DNA of 64,000 nucleotides from an uncultured Desulfobacterales bacterium (GCA_947259495.1 CAMYLV010000002.1:147922-211921); one strand, 5' to 3'. Positions 55,275-63,314 are shown, counted from the stretch's first letter. The notes: a model not told the origin generated them from the sequence alone. Made by a program: numbers and translations.

Positions 55275-55406
55275 ATCAATTCAGCATTAGATGCCGTCAT
55301 CCGTCCATGTTTCAAAATTTTGTGCAACGAACCGCTGACGAAAAACAACGGCTGCATCTAACTGTATGAATTTGTTTGATTCTAACGATCTTATGAAACA
55401 GCACAC

Positions 55407-56303
55407 ATGTCGAAGTCGGGAGATATTTTAGATTGGGGCATCGAGGTTGTACGGTGGTTTCAGCAATTCAGTCCATCTTTAGATCTACCGTTTAAAGGCC
55501 TGACCTCTCTGGGCAATCCGGAGTTTTTTCTTTTTTGCATGCCCTTCTTTTACTGGTGTTTTAACCGCCGCAGCGGTGCCAGACTGCTTGTTCTTTTTTT
55601 AATCTCTGCTTATATTAATTCTGTCGCCAAGGTGTTGGTTTCTCAGCCCCGTCCTTTCCAATATAATCCCGGGATCAAACCGCTGGTTCATGCAGGCGGC
55701 GGCGGATTGCCGAGCGGTCACACCCAGAGCGCGGTTGTGGTGTGGGGGTATATTGCTGCACAGGTTAGAAAAGCGAAAATGTGGATGCTTGCCGGCTTTC
55801 TGATGATTGCCATCCCGTTGTCGCGTCTATATCTGGGCGTTCATTTCCCGACGGATCTTCTCGGCGGATACCTTTTAGGTGCGGCCTTGCTGATGTTATA
55901 TCTGCGGTTCGCCGTTAAGATCGAAGCTTGGCTGGTTGAAAAGGGAACCATCTGGCAAATTGCAGCATCAATTGTACTGCCGCTGGGGCTCATTGTTCTG
56001 AATCCAGAGGGCACGCGATACGCCTTAAACGCCGGCAGTGTCCTGCTGGGATTTGCCCCGGGAATAATTCTGGAACGTCGCTGGGTTCGATTTCGTTCCG
56101 GTGGGAGCCTGTTAACGCAATCCCTGCGGTTTATTGTAGGCATGCTGGTTCTCATCGGCCTGTGGGCGGGACTCAGCCTTGCTTTGGCGGAGTTCTCGCC
56201 GGCAGCGTTTTTTCTCGTATTGCGGTATGCACTGGTGGGTCTTTGGTGCGCTTGGGGTGCGCCCTGGCTTTTTGTACGATTAAGACTCGCCGCAACCGAG
56301 TAA
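55407..56303 (+). CDS. PAP2-family membrane phosphatase
   Basis: A 298-residue protein with about seven to eight hydrophobic helices. The phosphatase motifs are visible in order: KVLVSQPRP (KxxxxxxRP), GLPSGHTQSA (PSGH) and SRLYLGVHFPTD (SRxxxxxHxxxD). The family removes phosphate from lipid phosphates such as phosphatidate or undecaprenyl diphosphate. The extended C-terminal membrane half (about residues 185-298) is an addition to the basic PAP2 unit. Substrate is unknown. Acyltransferase and PAP2 genes lie close together, suggesting envelope lipid metabolism. Confidence 0.92.
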   Translation: MSKSGDILDWGIEVVRWFQQFSPSLDLPFKGLTSLGNPEFFLFCMPFFYWCFNRRSGARLLVLFLISAYINSVAKVLVSQPRPFQYNPGIKPLVHAGGGGLPSGHTQSAVVVWGYIAAQVRKAKMWMLAGFLMIAIPLSRLYLGVHFPTDLLGGYLLGAALLMLYLRFAVKIEAWLVEKGTIWQIAASIVLPLGLIVLNPEGTRYALNAGSVLLGFAPGIILERRWVRFRSGGSLLTQSLRFIVGMLVLIGLWAGLSLALAEFSPAAFFLVLRYALVGLWCAWGAPWLFVRLRLAATE

Positions 56304-56322
56304 CAATGAATTTTGAAATCTA

Positions 56323-56697
56323 ATGGTTTATAATTTGCTCGCCGATCTGGTGCTCTGCGTTCATTTTTTGTTTGTTGTCTTTTCAGTGCTGGGGGCGCTG
56401 CTGGTGATCCGTTGGCCCAGGGTTGTATGGGGTCATCTTCCAGCGGCTGGCTGGGCGGCCTGGATCGAGTTTTCAGGAAAAATTTGTCCTCTGACGCCTC
56501 TGGAAAACGGGCTCCGAATCCGGGGCGGAGGCGCGGGCTACGCCGGTGACTTCGTGGGACATTATTTTCTCGGATTGCTCTACCCGGACGGTCTTACGCG
56601 CCAGGTCCAGATCATTTTAGGAGCGGTCGTGCTGGGAATGAACCTGATACTGTATGGTTATGTCTTCTTTTGGCGCAAAAGCAAAGCGAGCGATTGA
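56323..56697 (+). CDS. DUF2784 membrane protein
   Basis: A 124-residue protein with four hydrophobic segments and the DUF2784 pattern: LLADLVLCVHFLFVVFSVLG (part), ICPLTPLENGLR and DFVGHYFLGLLYPDGLTRQVQI (part). The function of this family is unknown. It starts 20 bases after PAP2. A repeat element begins three bases after its stop. Confidence 0.9.
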   Translation: MVYNLLADLVLCVHFLFVVFSVLGALLVIRWPRVVWGHLPAAGWAAWIEFSGKICPLTPLENGLRIRGGGAGYAGDFVGHYFLGLLYPDGLTRQVQIILGAVVLGMNLILYGYVFFWRKSKASD

Positions 56698-56700
56698 ATA

Positions 56701-56800
56701 GAAGCTGTTTCAAAACCGCTTTTAACTAAAACGGACGCTAAAGTGGTTTCGCAAGGCGCACGGATCATCTATCCGCACGCCAGAGTGCCATAATAGTCGG
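56701..56800. repeat. Solo element end GAAGCTGTTTCAAAA with hairpin
   Basis: GAAGCTGTTTCAAAA shares 14 of 15 bases with the end of the MITE-like element at 60390. It begins three bases after the DUF2784 stop. A hairpin GGCG-CA-CGGAT / ATCCG-CA-CGCC lies at 56755-56781. I do not see a matching inverted end, so it is a partial or different member; the right limit is approximate. Confidence 0.5.
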
Positions 56801-56842
56801 GTTACGTGCTGAAAAAATTGATCTATCGAAAGGAGTGCTGTT

Positions 56843-57241
56843 GTGAAGACGAATGCGGATACACATCGCAAGACCATCGGGTATATTTTGTGGATTTTTG
56901 GATTTACCGGCTCCCATCGCTTTTACTACGGTTATCCGCTTTTGGGGACCATTTATTTTTTTACGCTGGGAATACTATTTATCGGATGGATCATCGACTT
57001 GTTTTTGATTCCATCCATGGATCGCAAGGCCGACCTGCGGTTTACAGCCGGCAGGCTAGATTATAACGTAGCCTGGATCCTGCTGACGTTTCTGGGGATT
57101 TTCGGAATCCACCGTATGTATCAGGGCAAATGGTTGACCGGCATCCTGTACCTGCTCACCGTGGGGCTGGTGGGATTCGGGGTGATCTATGATTTCTGGA
57201 CCCTAAACGACCAGGTCACCCTGATCAACAGTAAGGCATGA
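56843..57241 (+). CDS. TM2-domain membrane protein, duplicated
   Basis: A 132-residue protein with a GTG start (GGAG upstream). It contains two TM2 units: IGYILWIFGFTGSHRFYYG with GWIIDLFLIP, and VAWILLTFLGIFGIHRMYQG with GVIYDFWTL. TM2 domains are short membrane hairpins of unclear role, often next to DnaJ-like or signalling domains; here there is no such partner. The duplication within one chain suggests four membrane helices. Confidence 0.88.
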   Translation: MKTNADTHRKTIGYILWIFGFTGSHRFYYGYPLLGTIYFFTLGILFIGWIIDLFLIPSMDRKADLRFTAGRLDYNVAWILLTFLGIFGIHRMYQGKWLTGILYLLTVGLVGFGVIYDFWTLNDQVTLINSKA

Positions 57242-57394
57242 CAGCAGCTTTTGGTTTTCAGGTTCATCATTACAATTGATCTGCCTTCAGCCCGGATGTC
57301 CTGCCAAAATTTTTTCATCCCCAGCAATATATTTTAACGGGCGGTTGCGGTCGCCCCCCGCAGCGCGGGTTTATCCTTTCAGTCGACTGACGGG

Positions 57395-57423
57395 TTGACA
57401 GGACCGCGCCCAGCCATTAGATT
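57395..57423 (+). promoter_or_regulatory. Candidate promoter of the DUF134-mrp operon
   Basis: TTGACA (57395-57400), a 17-base spacer and TAGATT (57418-57423), with predicted start near 57430. Confidence 0.6.
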
Positions 57424-57430
57424 GCGTTTT

Positions 57431-57444
57431 TGAGATAATTCTCA
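57431..57444. promoter_or_regulatory. Candidate operator TGAGA-TAAT-TCTCA
   Basis: A 5-bp-arm inverted repeat exactly at the predicted transcription start of the DUF134 gene. The gene encodes a DNA-binding protein, so autoregulation is a simple hypothesis; an iron-type repressor site is an alternative. Confidence 0.45.
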
Positions 57445-57461
57445 TAAAGGAGTGTGTTGCC

Positions 57462-57902
57462 ATGGTCAGACCCCAAAAGGACCGCATGGTCGCTTATAAT
57501 CCGGAAATCAGTTATTTTAAGCCCCGGGGTATTCCCATGATGCAGCTGGAAGAGGTGCGCCTGACAGTTGATGAACGTGAAGCCATGCGCTTATCAGATC
57601 TGCTGGGCATGTCGCACGAAGATGCCGGTCAGCGTATGGGCGTGTCACGGGCCACTTTCGGCCGCATCATCCAGCACGCCAGAGAGGTTGTTGCCGATGC
57701 GCTGATCAACGGCAAGGCGATTAATGTCGGGGGGGGGCATTATCGCATGGTTGATCAAGATCGAATATTTCGATGCAAAAACTGTGGCCATGTTTGGGAG
57801 GAAGCGAAAGGAACAGGCAGACCGCGTCATTGCCCGGCGTGTAAAAAAGATGATTTTCAGCGTTTGTTAAAAGACGAACAGTCAAACCTAAAGGACGTAT
57901 GA
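57462..57902 (+). CDS. DUF134 DNA-binding protein with C-terminal zinc ribbon
   Basis: A 146-residue protein starting MVRPQKDRMVAYNPEISYFKPRGI (part), with a helix-turn-helix of the sigma-70 region 4 kind (DEREAMRLSDLLGMSHEDAG..MGVSRATFGRII, in part) typical of DUF134, and an added zinc ribbon CKNC and CPAC at about residues 103-128. DUF134 genes often sit with Mrp or iron-molybdenum cofactor-like proteins in anaerobes; here mrp follows 16 bp later. Probably a metal- or cluster-responsive regulator, by inference. Confidence 0.93.
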   Translation: MVRPQKDRMVAYNPEISYFKPRGIPMMQLEEVRLTVDEREAMRLSDLLGMSHEDAGQRMGVSRATFGRIIQHAREVVADALINGKAINVGGGHYRMVDQDRIFRCKNCGHVWEEAKGTGRPRHCPACKKDDFQRLLKDEQSNLKDV

Positions 57903-57918
57903 ATAGGAGATAATCAAA

Positions 57919-58755
57919 ATGGTCGATATTCAGGAAAGCATGCCGCCCGATCCGAAAGGGGCAGAAGCGCAGAAAGATGCGGCCGTCAAAACGTCGCTGC
58001 AGAAAATCAAACATAAAATCATTGTCATGAGCGGTAAGGGCGGTGTCGGTAAAACCAGTACCGCGGTTAATTTATCTTTGGCCCTTGCCGAAGCAGGGCA
58101 CAGGGTCGGAATCATGGACGTCGACTTACACGGCCCGGACGTCCCGCATATGCTGGGAATAGAAGGAACGCCGGAGCTCATGTCGAATCAAAAGCTCAGC
58201 CCGATGAAGTACTCGCAGAATCTGAGCGCCATGTCGATTGAGTCGTTTATCCCCGGCAAAGACGACGCGATTATCTGGCGCGGACCGATGAAATATTCGG
58301 CAATCCGGCAATTTATCGGCGATGTCGATTGGGGCGCGCTGGATTTTCTGGTGATTGACAGTCCGCCGGGCACCGGCGATGAGCCGCTGACGGTGGCTCA
58401 AATTGTTACGGATGCCAGGGCCATAATCGTGACCACCCCTCAAGAGGTCGCTTTGGCCGACGTCCGCAAATCCATTAATTTCTGCAAAACAGTCAAAATG
58501 GAAATCTTCGGGCTGATAGAGAACATGAGTGGCCTGAATTGTCCCCATTGTGGTGAAATGATCGATCTCTTCGGATCCGGCGGCGGTGAAAGAACCGCCA
58601 AGCAAACCGGCATTCGCTTTCTCGGCAAAATCCCCTTCGATCCCAAAGTTGTTGCCTGTGGGGATTCAGGGGCCTGCTATCAGAAAGTGCATGCCGATAC
58701 AGCGGTTTCCCGGGCATATGCCGATGTAGCCCAGAAGCTGTCCCAGCTAGCTTGA
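57919..58755 (+). CDS. Mrp/NBP35-family iron-sulfur cluster carrier ATPase
   Basis: A 278-residue P-loop protein: deviant Walker A GKGGVGKTSTAVNLSLALAE (in part), DVDLHGPDVPHMLG, DFLVIDSPPGTGDEPL and the CxxC pair in LNCPHCGEMIDLFG that binds a [4Fe-4S] cluster between subunits. It hands clusters to target proteins. The stop codon TGA (58753-58755) overlaps the first two bases of a repeat element. GGAGA lies upstream of the ATG. Confidence 0.96.
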   Translation: MVDIQESMPPDPKGAEAQKDAAVKTSLQKIKHKIIVMSGKGGVGKTSTAVNLSLALAEAGHRVGIMDVDLHGPDVPHMLGIEGTPELMSNQKLSPMKYSQNLSAMSIESFIPGKDDAIIWRGPMKYSAIRQFIGDVDWGALDFLVIDSPPGTGDEPLTVAQIVTDARAIIVTTPQEVALADVRKSINFCKTVKMEIFGLIENMSGLNCPHCGEMIDLFGSGGGERTAKQTGIRFLGKIPFDPKVVACGDSGACYQKVHADTAVSRAYADVAQKLSQLA

Positions 58756-58938
58756 AGTCATCTCAAGAATGCATCTAACCCGCCTGCGGCGGACAGGCGC
58801 CCAGGGGCTTTGTTATTCCGGATAAACGGGATTACACATCTATTTCTATAAACACTAAGGAGTGCATAAAACAGATTCAAAATACTCGAATACTAACGTG
58901 TATGCTCCGTTTTTGAATCGGTTTTCGCCTCGCCCTTG
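58754..58938 (+). mobile_element. MITE-like element, copy 1 (diverged)
   Basis: It begins GAAGTCATCTCAAGAATGCATC and runs to about CGCCTCGCCCTTG. It matches the reverse complement of the element at 60390-60605 over most of its length (for example CCCGCCTGCGGCGG, GGGATTACACATCTATTTC, ACTAAGGAGTGCATAAAACAG). The second terminal repeat has decayed or was lost. Confidence 0.75.
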
Positions 58939-59021
58939 CAACTTATAATTCATAGCGCCTGGAAGAAAATGACATCACCGCACTAGCTCTTAAGAATTGT
59001 TTCTGAGAATACGCAAATAGA

Positions 59022-59858
59022 ATGAAGGTTAAGATTACCACTCTTGTTGAAAATTCAGTCGGCATCGGCGGCAGCCGTGGGCTCATCGGCGAGCACGGCC
59101 TGGCTATTTTGATTGAAACCGGAAAGCATCGCATTTTATTCGACACCGGGCAGTACCTGGCGCTGGAAAACAATGCCCGCGTCCTTGGCAGCGATCTGGC
59201 AAGTATCAATACGGTGGTACTCAGCCATGGTCATTATGATCATACCGGCGGCTTGAGCCATCTGCTGGCATGCAATTCAGATTTTTCATTTTATGCTCAC
59301 CCCGATGTCTTTGCCCGCAAACTGATCAAGCGCAAAGGTCGGTATAAGGGAATAGGCATCCCTGTTAGCAAAATGGATCTGGTCAAAAAAGGTGTCAAAT
59401 TAATCCTGGATACGGTCCCTGTGGAAATTGCCCCGCAAATTTTGACCTCCGGTGAAATACCCCTGGAATCCGATTTCGAATCTGTGGCGGAAGGATTTTT
59501 TGTCGAAAAAGACGGCCGCAGGGTCCCCGACATGCTGGCCGATGATCAGGCCTTAATTTTAAAAACCGGCAAGGGGCCGGTGGTCGTTGTTGGATGCAGC
59601 CACCGGGGTATTATTAACACCCTCAACCGGGTCCAAAAAATAATTGGCCGAAAAAGCATTTATGCGGTTATGGGAGGGCTGCATCTGGTCAAAACAACCG
59701 GTGCAAAGCTGGAAACTAGCATGCGTTATTTGCAGCGCTTTAACTTAGAAAAGATTGTTGTGGGGCATTGTACCGGCAGTCATGCCATTCAGGCACTTTA
59801 TGCCCGTTTTAAAGACAAAGTCGTTCTTAACACCGTCGGGAATACAATCACCTTTTAG
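59022..59858 (+). CDS. Metallo-beta-lactamase-fold hydrolase (beta-RFAP synthase-like)
   Basis: A 278-residue protein with metal ligands in SHGHYDHTGGL, the later His in VVGCSHRGIIN and GHCTGSH. The overall pattern (LVENSVGIGG at the start, HGLAILIETGKHRILFDTGQ) resembles the archaeal/bacterial family annotated as dihydropterin (beta-RFAP) synthase, but that annotation has little experimental support outside archaea. No ribosome site is evident. It lies between two inverted copies of a repeat element together with two small genes. Confidence 0.9.
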   Translation: MKVKITTLVENSVGIGGSRGLIGEHGLAILIETGKHRILFDTGQYLALENNARVLGSDLASINTVVLSHGHYDHTGGLSHLLACNSDFSFYAHPDVFARKLIKRKGRYKGIGIPVSKMDLVKKGVKLILDTVPVEIAPQILTSGEIPLESDFESVAEGFFVEKDGRRVPDMLADDQALILKTGKGPVVVVGCSHRGIINTLNRVQKIIGRKSIYAVMGGLHLVKTTGAKLETSMRYLQRFNLEKIVVGHCTGSHAIQALYARFKDKVVLNTVGNTITF

Positions 59859-59868
59859 CGCCCATTCG

Positions 59869-60075
59869 TTAAACTTTAAATCTACCGTCATCGAGTGTTT
59901 TGTTAAGGGCGGCGATAAAATTCTTTTGGGTTAAAAACCAAATCACACACGCCTCCCGGAATTTGCAGTAGATATCCGGATCCCGGCAATCCAGGCAGGC
60001 CTCGCACATGTAGACCTGGTACTTGCTGCATTCGTAGCGGGTTTCACGCTCTGGATGGTTCACACAATGTCCCAA
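59869..60075 (-). CDS. Small Cys-rich protein with B-box-like zinc motif (68 aa)
   Basis: A 68-residue protein: CVNHPERETRYECSKYQVYMC, then CEACLDCRDPDIYCKF. The spacing of Cys and His resembles a B-box zinc finger fold and similar small proteins seem common in sulfate reducers, from memory. No known function. It ends 11 bases from the convergent MBL gene. A role in protein binding is a guess. Confidence 0.8.
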   Translation of the reverse strand: MGHCVNHPERETRYECSKYQVYMCEACLDCRDPDIYCKFREACVIWFLTQKNFIAALNKTLDDGRFKV

Positions 60076-60129
60076 TTTCTATTCCTTTTAATTTTATTTT
60101 TTGACCCGATTATCAGAATCAACAGGATT

Positions 60130-60306
60130 TCATCTTTTCAGTGCTTCAATTTTTTTTACGATCGCCTCGCGTTCGTCTTCGAGTTCAAACAGCTGCACCA
60201 TGATGGGTGGCTTGACGGAATGGGCCGGCATGCGTTTATTGACTTCCGCGATTTTTTCATCCAACTCTTTTAGTTTCTTCTCTAAAGCTTTTAGATCCGG
60301 CTCCAT
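60130..60306 (-). CDS. Short coiled-coil protein (58 aa), unknown function
   Basis: An uninterrupted frame from ATG 60306 (MEPDLKALEKKLKELDEKIA...) to TGA 60130. The protein is a charged helical hairpin: helix 1 (about residues 3-24), a conserved-looking turn RMPAHSVKPPIM, helix 2 (about 38-57). Upstream AGAAGA is a weak ribosome site. Its codon pattern and strongly helical sequence argue for a real gene despite the length; I cannot name a family with certainty. Transcribed in line with the Cys-rich gene. Confidence 0.75.
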   Translation of the reverse strand: MEPDLKALEKKLKELDEKIAEVNKRMPAHSVKPPIMVQLFELEDEREAIVKKIEALKR

Positions 60307-60389
60307 TCATCTTCTCTTGTATGATTTTTATTCGCGCTATACGTGGAATCAGTTATTGATAAAATATAGGAAATTTTCTTCTAAAGTTT

Positions 60390-60605
60390 GAAGCTGTCTC
60401 AAAAATATTAGATCACGTCCAAGGGCAAGGCGAAAACCGATTAAAAAGTGGAGCATACAACGTTAGTATTCGAGCATTTTGAATCTGTTTTATGCACTCC
60501 TTAGTGTTTATAGAAATAGATGTGTAATCCCGTTTATCCGGAATAACGCAGCCCTTGGACGCCTGGCCGCCGCAGGCGGGTTAGATGCATTTTTGAGATA
60601 GCTTC
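60390..60605 (-). mobile_element. MITE-like element, copy 2 (complete, 216 bp)
   Basis: The ends GAAGCTGTCTCAAAAAT and ATTTTTGAGATAGCTTC are inverted repeats with one mismatch. Inside, CGTCCAAGGGC and GCCCTTGGACG form a second perfect 11-bp inverted pair near the ends. The rest matches copy 1 (58754-58938) in the opposite direction. The element ends on the first base of the neighbour's stop codon (60605-60607). No coding capacity. Confidence 0.78.
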
Positions 60606-60826
60606 TAATCGTTATGCGGCCACGGCTCCCCCTCACGTTTCTCGGCAAAATAGCAGAATCGATTCCACTCAAGCTCTTTGCGCGAAATCGGGCAGCGCAG
60701 TTTGACTTTGCGATCGCTAACGCCAATAACCTCCCAATCGCCTTTGCGGGGGCCGCCATCAATATAAATTTTCTGGCCAACAGCAAAAGGGTAGGGCTTA
60801 AAAAAAAGGACTGTATCTGTGTTCAT
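60605..60826 (-). CDS. Small SH3-like/beta-strand protein (73 aa), unknown function
   Basis: A 73-residue protein from ATG 60826 (MNTDTVLFFKPYPF) with GAGGAG seven bases upstream; a longer frame to 60913 is not supported. The sequence FAVGQKIYIDGGPRKGDWEV.. and VTDRKVKLRCPISRKE-like strands suggest a small beta barrel of the KOW/SH3 kind, sometimes found in RNA- or protein-binding proteins. No firm family. Its stop codon TAG overlaps by one base with the repeat element's end. Confidence 0.75.
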   Translation of the reverse strand: MNTDTVLFFKPYPFAVGQKIYIDGGPRKGDWEVIGVSDRKVKLRCPISRKELEWNRFCYFAEKREGEPWPHND

Positions 60827-61047
60827 AAAACAACTCCTCAAAAAAACCATATGTTTTGATATGCCATTGTGACAACCCCAGGAACGGCATATTGAGTAGC
60901 GGGCTGAAAACATAACACGCTATCAGAGGATCTGCCCGTCATACCGCTCCGTCTAAAATATCAAAATATACCCGGGAATTTGAAGTTTCAAGTTTATTAT
61001 GGCATCTTTTGGAGGAATCTGAGCCATCCATCGCCAGCCTTACCCTT

Positions 61048-61077
61048 TTGACATCACGGGCGACTTTAGCTTATAGT
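61048..61077 (+). promoter_or_regulatory. Strong sigma70 promoter upstream of the aldehyde oxidoreductase gene
   Basis: TTGACA (61048-61053), 18-base spacer and TATAGT (61072-61077); the start would be near 61084, about 50 bases before the ATG. The rest of the 306-bp gap (60827-61132) shows no other signal. Confidence 0.65.
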
Positions 61078-61132
61078 GCCTGTCACGTGAACTATGATTT
61101 TGGGGATGAACCTGTGTCAGAGGAGAATTGCC

Positions 61133-63043
61133 ATGCCGTTGGGCTATACCGGAAAAATTCTGCGAGTTGATCTAAGCTCGCAAAAGATCGCAGTTGATGA
61201 ACAGGATGAGGCTTTCTACCGCTCTTATCTGGGGGGGCGGGGTATCGGGTACCATTATCTGATGCAAGCGGTGCCGGCCGCGACAGACCCATTTTCAGCG
61301 GAGAACATTTTGGTTCTGGCCACCGGTGTGATGACCGGCGCGCCGCTGCCGGCGGCCTGCCGCTTTGCGGCGGTGGGCAAATCACCGCTGACCGCAACTG
61401 CCGGCGAATCTGAAGCGGCCGGGTTTTTTGGCCCCGAGCTGAAGATGGCCGGTTTTGATGCCGTGGTGTTCTGCGGTCGGGCTGAAAAGCCGGTCTATTT
61501 ATGGCTCAGTGAAGGAAAAGCCGAAATAAGAGACGCAACCGCACTTGCCGGTCTGGAGACAAAAGCAGTCGAAGACGCGATCCGCAATGAACTGGGCGGC
61601 CCTAAAATCCGGGTGGCCCAGACCGGACTGGCCGGCATGAACCGGGTGCGCTTTGCCAATATCACAAATAATCTTGGGCACTTCAATGGACGCGGTGGAT
61701 TCGGTGCCCTCATGGGATCGAAAAACCTGCGCGCTGTGGCGGCCTTGGGCACTGAAAAATTAAAGTTCAAAGCGCCGGACTTTTTGCGCGATACGGCTCA
61801 ACATTATGCCCGAACCTTTAAAGATAACCCTCTGGGAGAACAGCTGTTTGTTTACGGCACCACTGCTTTTCCGGAGATTTTATCGGCCGCCGGGGCGCTG
61901 CCGGTCAACAATTTCCGGCGCAGCCGCTTTGCCGAGGCGGCTGCCATCGGCGGGGATACTTACAATAAAGTGCTATTGCAGAAAAGAAAAGGCTGCTACG
62001 CCTGTCCGATCCGCTGCAAACGGGGCATCGCGCTGGATGATCCCAAATATGGCCTGGATTCGCGGTACGGCGGACCCGAGTATGAGACCATCGCCGCGCT
62101 GGGCAGCAATTTGAATATTTCCAACTTGAAAGCCATCGCCAAAGGCAACGAAATCTGCAATCGCTATTGCCTGGACACCATTTCAGCAGGGATGACGATC
62201 GCATTTGCATGTGAATGCTTCGAAGCGGGAATTATCACTTCCGCAGATACGGACGGCCTGGAGCTGCGTTTCGGGGATGCTGATTTAATGCTTCACCTGC
62301 TGGAGCTGATTGCCAGACGCGAAGGCTTTGGCGATGTATTGGCAGAAGGCTCCTCACGGCTGGCGGAACAATGGGGCCTTAAAGATGCCCCCGGTCATCT
62401 GGCGGTCAAGGGGCAGGAGATCTCCATGCACGATCCGCGCATTAAGGTCGGTGTGGGCATTGGTTTTGCGGTCAGCCCCTATGGGGCCGATCACATGACG
62501 GCCGCGCATGACACCGCTTTTGTCAATCCGGAATCCTTTCCGGTAAATTCTGTTCGACCGCTTGGCATCTATGCGGCCATGCCAGCCACTGAGATCAGCC
62601 CTGCAAAGGTGCGCAATTACAAAATTCTGGAGAACTTCTGGCGTGTGCTGGATGCCCTGGGCTTGTGCGTTTTCGGCTATGCGCCCAGAGGCGTGATGCC
62701 GATCAATACGATGGTCGCTTGCGTCAATGCGGTTACCGGCTGGGATGTGAGCCTGTTTGAATTGATGCGGTCTGCTGAGCGCGCTACATTGATTGCCCGG
62801 TCATTTAACAGCCGCGAAGAATTTTCCATTAAAAACGATCAATTACCCAAACGCTTGTTTGATCCCAAACCCGACGGCGCCCATGCCGGCCAGCAAATTT
62901 TCAAAGAAGCGGATTTCAACCAGGCCGTTGACCTGTATTATGATATGATAGGTTGCGACCCGGACACCGGCCGACCCCGGCGCGGCAAACTTTTAGAGTT
63001 TGGACTGGATTGGGTCGCAGAATCGTTAAACCGCAAAGGGTAA
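61133..63043 (+). CDS. Tungsten aldehyde:ferredoxin oxidoreductase
   Basis: A 636-residue AOR-family enzyme from ATG 61133 (MPLGYTGKILRVDLSSQ); GAGGAGAA lies upstream. The [4Fe-4S] ligands are in CYACPIRC with a further Cys in LGLCVFG, and the tungstopterin-binding parts (GRGGFGALMGSKNLRA, RYGGPEYETIAALGS) are present. It oxidises aldehydes to acids and reduces ferredoxin, or runs in reverse, in the cytoplasm. It stands alone with its own promoter. The substrate is unknown. An in-frame ATG at 61094 lacks a ribosome site. Confidence 0.95.
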   Translation: MPLGYTGKILRVDLSSQKIAVDEQDEAFYRSYLGGRGIGYHYLMQAVPAATDPFSAENILVLATGVMTGAPLPAACRFAAVGKSPLTATAGESEAAGFFGPELKMAGFDAVVFCGRAEKPVYLWLSEGKAEIRDATALAGLETKAVEDAIRNELGGPKIRVAQTGLAGMNRVRFANITNNLGHFNGRGGFGALMGSKNLRAVAALGTEKLKFKAPDFLRDTAQHYARTFKDNPLGEQLFVYGTTAFPEILSAAGALPVNNFRRSRFAEAAAIGGDTYNKVLLQKRKGCYACPIRCKRGIALDDPKYGLDSRYGGPEYETIAALGSNLNISNLKAIAKGNEICNRYCLDTISAGMTIAFACECFEAGIITSADTDGLELRFGDADLMLHLLELIARREGFGDVLAEGSSRLAEQWGLKDAPGHLAVKGQEISMHDPRIKVGVGIGFAVSPYGADHMTAAHDTAFVNPESFPVNSVRPLGIYAAMPATEISPAKVRNYKILENFWRVLDALGLCVFGYAPRGVMPINTMVACVNAVTGWDVSLFELMRSAERATLIARSFNSREEFSIKNDQLPKRLFDPKPDGAHAGQQIFKEADFNQAVDLYYDMIGCDPDTGRPRRGKLLEFGLDWVAESLNRKG

Positions 63044-63210
63044 TTGTAGAATGTAAAATCGCACCTTTAGCAATCTTTCCGGCCCCATTTTTGTTATCGG
63101 CAAACCCCAAAAGTTCAATTTCAACGCCACCCCTATTTATCAAAAAACAAAAAACTAAACTTAACTTTTTAATAACAGTACCGATAATAACCAAAAGGAA
63201 GAGACTGCAT
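63044..63210. other. AT-rich gap between the AOR gene and repeat copy C
   Basis: About 170 bp of A+T-rich DNA with long A-runs and no gene, promoter or terminator that I can support. Confidence 0.5.
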
Positions 63211-63314
63211 ATATAGCGGTTGTCAAAAAAACGTTCCGATATTCAAACGTTTTTTTCTACAACCACTTATGCCGCAATTCCGTGAATCGGAACACTATTA
63301 TGAAAAGCGGTATA
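63211..63314 (-). repeat. Structured 104-bp repeat, copy C
   Basis: The reverse complement matches copy A (14614-14717) closely, including an identical inner hairpin of 40-odd bases, with differences mainly at the outer parts. It lies 60 bases before the start of the FHA gene, in the opposite direction to that gene. Confidence 0.9.

Noticed and set aside
60055-60391. Two overlapping plus-strand frames
   Set aside because: They are antisense to the 58-codon coiled-coil gene and have no ribosome site or similarity.
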